NCBI GenBank assembly: GCA_017860335.1 | Contig: JAFNAU010000064.1 | Location: 1 to 9,117 of the forward strand | Direction of reading: 5' to 3' | Source of the DNA: Bacteroidota bacterium | GTDB taxonomy: Bacteria > Bacteroidota > Bacteroidia > Bacteroidales > Paludibacteraceae | DNA length: 9,117 nucleotides | In this document: piece after piece, positions 6,635-9,117 of the stretch | Position numbering within the stretch: position 1 is the first letter of the stretch | Layout of the letters: every line of letters begins with the position of its first letter | The notes under the pieces: generated by a model | The model's input: only the letters and a program-made list of their open reading frames with translations | What the model was told of the DNA's origin: nothing | Databases searched by the model: none | Program-made: the position numbers and the translations under genes

Positions 6635-6658
6635 ATTACAATTTAAATTATAATTTTG
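6635..6658 (+). promoter_or_regulatory. Candidate trpB2 -7 element with overlapping palindrome
   Basis: TAATTTTG at 6651-6658 matches TAnnTTTG and ends 35 nt before the trpB2 start codon. It overlaps a 20-bp palindrome at 6635-6654 with 9 of 10 base pairs matching around AATTTAAATT. The -33 region has only a T-run, not TTG. The palindrome may be an operator, or just chance in A/T-rich DNA. Confidence 0.45.
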
Positions 6659-6693
6659 CAATTCAGTTAAAGTCGATAAAAACAACAGAATAA

Positions 6694-8058
6694 ATGAGTA
6701 AAACAAAGAAATTTCTTCTGCCTGAGGCAGAAATTCCTACCCAATGGTATAATATATTGGCAGATATGCCAAATAAACCAAAACCAATTCTCAATCCCGG
6801 TACAAAACAACCTTTAAAACCTGAAGATCTGTATCCGATTTTTGCTGAAGAATTGTCCCGCCAGGAATTAAACATGAGTGATCAGTGGATTGATATACCT
6901 GAAGAAGTACGTGATAAATATATGATCTATCGCCCTACTCCGCTTGTAAGAGCATATAATCTGGAGAAAGCGTTGGATACACCTGCTCATATTTACTTTA
7001 AAAATGAAAGTGTGAGTCCTGTAGGTTCACACAAGCTGAACTCTGCACTGGCGCAAGCCTATTATTGTAAAAAACAAGGCATTACAAATATCACCACCGA
7101 AACAGGAGCCGGACAATGGGGAACCGCCCTTTCATTTGCAGCAAAAATATTTGGTCTGGAACTGGCTGTGTACATGGTAAAAATCAGCTACGAGCAAAAA
7201 CCGTATCGCCGTTCACTCATGCAGGCATGGGGTGCACAAGTCATTGCATCGCCCAGCATGTCGACCAAAGCTGGCCGGAAAATAATTACTGAACATCCGA
7301 ATTATCAGGGGAGTTTGGGAACTGCCATTTCTGAAGCAATAGAACTGGCTCTTCAAACGTCAAACTGCCGCTATACACTGGGTAGTGTTCTTAACCATGT
7401 ATCACTTCATCAGACCGTCATCGGACTTGAAGCTGAAAAACAAATGGAGATGGCCGGAGAATATCCTGATGTCATTATCGGATGTTTTGGAGGAGGTTCT
7501 AACTTCTCCGGTATTTCCTTTCCATTCATGCGTCACACAATAAATGAAGGACGAAAAACACGTTATATTGCTGCTGAACCTGCATCTTGTCCAAAACTGA
7601 CACGTGGAGTATTCCAGTACGATTTTGGCGACGAAGCAGGCTACACTCCTCTCCTTCCGATGTTTACACTGGGACACAATTTTGCACCGGCTCATATTCA
7701 TGCCGGAGGATTGCGTTACCACGGAGCCGGAACCATTGTCAGCCAACTGATGCTCGATAAGTATATGGAAGCTGTAGATATACCACAGATCGAATCATTT
7801 GAAGCGGGTATCTTATTTGCCCAGACAGAAGGTATTATGCCTGCGCCGGAGTCGGCACATGCCATAGCATCGGCAATCCGCGAAGCAAAACAGGCAAAGG
7901 AAGAAGGCGTGAAAAAAACAATTTTATTTAATCTGTCCGGACATGGATTTGTTGATATGGCTGCTTACGATCAGTTTATTGCTGGCGATTTAACCAACTA
8001 TGAACTCAGTCAGGAAAGTATTGATAAAACTACAGGTTTATTGGAAAAAATAATCTGA
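6694..8058 (+). CDS. trpB2: TrpB2-type tryptophan synthase beta chain, stand-alone
   Basis: This is a PLP enzyme of the tryptophan synthase beta family, expected to join indole to L-serine (or an activated serine) to give L-tryptophan in the cytosol. At 454 residues it is longer than classical TrpB1 (about 400) and carries the N-terminal extension typical of TrpB2. Visible features are RPTPL (80-84), the PLP-Schiff-base Lys114 in VGSHKLNSA (110-118), and the catalytic Glu136 in TETGAGQWG (135-143), where TrpB2 has Trp in place of the His of TrpB1. The PLP-phosphate loop is GCFGGGSNFSG (263-273), followed by EGIMPAPESAHA (379-390) and SGHG (415-418) near the cofactor ring. No trpA or other trp gene is adjacent, so it is unlikely to act in a normal alpha-beta complex encoded here. 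TrpB2 proteins are thought to salvage indole or work alone. It converges with ndh. Confidence 0.93.
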   Translation: MSKTKKFLLPEAEIPTQWYNILADMPNKPKPILNPGTKQPLKPEDLYPIFAEELSRQELNMSDQWIDIPEEVRDKYMIYRPTPLVRAYNLEKALDTPAHIYFKNESVSPVGSHKLNSALAQAYYCKKQGITNITTETGAGQWGTALSFAAKIFGLELAVYMVKISYEQKPYRRSLMQAWGAQVIASPSMSTKAGRKIITEHPNYQGSLGTAISEAIELALQTSNCRYTLGSVLNHVSLHQTVIGLEAEKQMEMAGEYPDVIIGCFGGGSNFSGISFPFMRHTINEGRKTRYIAAEPASCPKLTRGVFQYDFGDEAGYTPLLPMFTLGHNFAPAHIHAGGLRYHGAGTIVSQLMLDKYMEAVDIPQIESFEAGILFAQTEGIMPAPESAHAIASAIREAKQAKEEGVKKTILFNLSGHGFVDMAAYDQFIAGDLTNYELSQESIDKTTGLLEKII

Positions 8059-8074
8059 GTATAATTTATCTCAT

Positions 8075-8110
8075 AAAAAAGAGCGTAATCCGATCGGCAT
8101 TACGCTCTTT
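8075..8110. terminator. Bidirectional terminator between trpB2 and ndh
   Basis: AAAGAGCGTAAT (8078-8089) pairs perfectly with ATTACGCTCTTT (8099-8110), and CC/GG pairs around GATC can extend the stem inside the loop. The A-run at 8075-8080 gives a six-T tail for minus-strand ndh transcripts ending 18 nt earlier. On the plus strand TTTCTGTTT follows and would serve trpB2. Position between two convergent genes fits a shared terminator. Confidence 0.88.
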
Positions 8111-8127
8111 CTGTTTAATCTATTTTT

Positions 8128-9117
8128 TTAATGAACATCTTTTTCATCAGGATTTATTATCAGTCGCAGGGATGTGTCTTTTGTTACGTAGCTCCATGCC
8201 CAGTTTATAAAGATAATCAGCTTGTTTCTAACGCTCAAAATCAACATCAGGTGCAAAAACATCCACACAAACCAAGCAAATAAACCCTGAAATTTCCAGA
8301 ACTTAAGATCTACAACCGCTTTATTCTTTCCGATAGTAGCCATTGAGCCTTTATTTCTATATTCATATTCAGTTGTTTTTTTCTCTTTAAGAGATCTTTT
8401 GATATTATCAGCTAAATTTTTTGCTTGAGTAATGGCTACATTAGCAACCTGAGGATGACCTTTCGGATAACCGGGAGTTTCCATATAGGCAATATCGCCC
8501 ACTGCATATACATTCTTTGTGCCTTTCACCAGGTTATTTCTGTCAACAACATATCGGTTTCTTACTAAATTATCCGGAGAACCAACTCCCTGAATGACAT
8601 TGCCGGTAACACCAGCCGACCAGATTAGAGTACTGCAACGAATGGTTTCTCCGGTGTTTAACTTAGCAGTTTTACCATCGTAACTACCCAAAACGACACC
8701 GGTCTTAACTTCTACACCCAGATCTTCCAGATACTTTCTCGACATTTTTTTTGAGACATCACTCATTACTCCAAGAGTATAGGGACTTCCTTCGAGCAGT
8801 ATAATTCTTAGTTTTGAGAAATCGACATTGGGATAATCTTTTGGTAAAATGTCATTTTTCAATTCGGCAAAAGATCCGGCAAGTTCTACACCCGTAGCCC
8901 CGGCTCCTACAATAATAGTATTCATCAGGGCTTCCTTTGCTTCAAAGGGCGCGGTTTGATAAGCTTCGAAATTGAGTAAAATCCGGTTGCGAATTTCAAT
9001 GGCTTCCTGCATTGTTTTCATCGCAAGGGAATTTTTCTTTATCTCCTCATTGCCAAAATAATTGGTCGTACAACCTGTACCAATAATCAAATGATCGTAA
9101 TGCACAACACCATTGTT
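8128..9117 (-). CDS. ndh: Type II NADH:quinone dehydrogenase (NDH-2), 5' end cut by window edge
   Basis: NDH-2 is a single-subunit, membrane-associated FAD enzyme that passes electrons from NADH to quinone without pumping protons. The frame continues through the right edge, so the 329 residues seen are the C-terminal part. Roughly the first 100 residues, including the first FAD-binding Rossmann GxGxxG, lie outside. Seen residues include YDHLIIGTGC (7-16), the second, NADH-binding Rossmann loop IVGAGATGVELAG (69-81), LIWSAGV (164-170) and the FAD-contacting AVGDIAYM (205-212). VANVAITQAKNLADNI (224-239) covers the quinone-site area. The aromatic hydrophobic stretch FQGLFAWFVWMFLHLMLIL (276-294) is a likely membrane anchor. 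The GTG at 9105 is an internal Val codon, not the start. The gene is followed by the bidirectional terminator. Confidence 0.95.
   Translation of the reverse strand, partial: NNGVVHYDHLIIGTGCTTNYFGNEEIKKNSLAMKTMQEAIEIRNRILLNFEAYQTAPFEAKEALMNTIIVGAGATGVELAGSFAELKNDILPKDYPNVDFSKLRIILLEGSPYTLGVMSDVSKKMSRKYLEDLGVEVKTGVVLGSYDGKTAKLNTGETIRCSTLIWSAGVTGNVIQGVGSPDNLVRNRYVVDRNNLVKGTKNVYAVGDIAYMETPGYPKGHPQVANVAITQAKNLADNIKRSLKEKKTTEYEYRNKGSMATIGKNKAVVDLKFWKFQGLFAWFVWMFLHLMLILSVRNKLIIFINWAWSYVTKDTSLRLIINPDEKDVH

Noticed and set aside
7402..7746. Open frame of 114 codons antisense to trpB2
   Set aside because: It lies wholly inside a well-supported gene, resembles no protein family and has a composition typical of an antisense shadow.
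9103..9105. GTG as the start codon of ndh
   Set aside because: The frame stays open through 9117 and the residues continue the NDH-2 core; about 100 residues including the first FAD motif are missing, so the gene is simply cut by the window edge and not truncated.
1..9117. CRISPR array, insertion sequence, prophage or defence cluster
   Set aside because: No spaced direct repeats, transposase or integrase frame, tRNA-associated attachment site or defence-type domain is visible; all large frames are assigned to housekeeping families.

Overview
The window looks like chromosomal core DNA from a member of the phylum Bacteroidota. The evidence is a low-GC, A/T-rich sequence, start codons with no recognisable Shine-Dalgarno but A/T-rich leaders, several upstream matches to the Bacteroidota -7 promoter element TAnnTTTG, a DUF3788 protein, and family versions of RsmG, FabD, AspS, OxyR and NDH-2 that read like Bacteroidota proteins. 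Genus cannot be fixed from this stretch.

Layout from left to right. rsmG (16S rRNA m7G methyltransferase) is on the minus strand and diverges from fabD (malonyl-CoA:ACP transacylase) across a 203-nt promoter region. fabD ends at a hairpin. A short transcription unit follows: a DUF3788 protein, then aspS (aspartyl-tRNA synthetase) 16 nt later, closed by a strong intrinsic terminator at about 4069-4105. A 591-nt AT-rich gap with no gene contains one unexplained perfect hairpin (4489-4515). Next comes oxyR on the minus strand, a LysR-type peroxide sensor with both redox cysteines. It diverges from a secreted TraB/GumN-family protein. A stand-alone trpB2 (PLP-dependent tryptophan synthase beta-like) follows on the plus strand. 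It converges on a type II NADH dehydrogenase gene (minus strand) whose 5' part runs off the right edge, and a shared bidirectional terminator lies between the two.

Functionally this is a mosaic of housekeeping genes: ribosome modification, fatty acid synthesis, tRNA charging, oxidative-stress sensing, amino acid metabolism and respiration. It is not one pathway. I see no mobile element, CRISPR array, phage gene, tRNA, rRNA or defence-like cluster, and nothing I would call a previously undescribed system. The best leads are small and regulatory: inverted repeats on or near promoters (oxyR/traB, DUF3788, trpB2), the orphan hairpin in the long gap, and the uncharacterised DUF3788 gene next to aspS.
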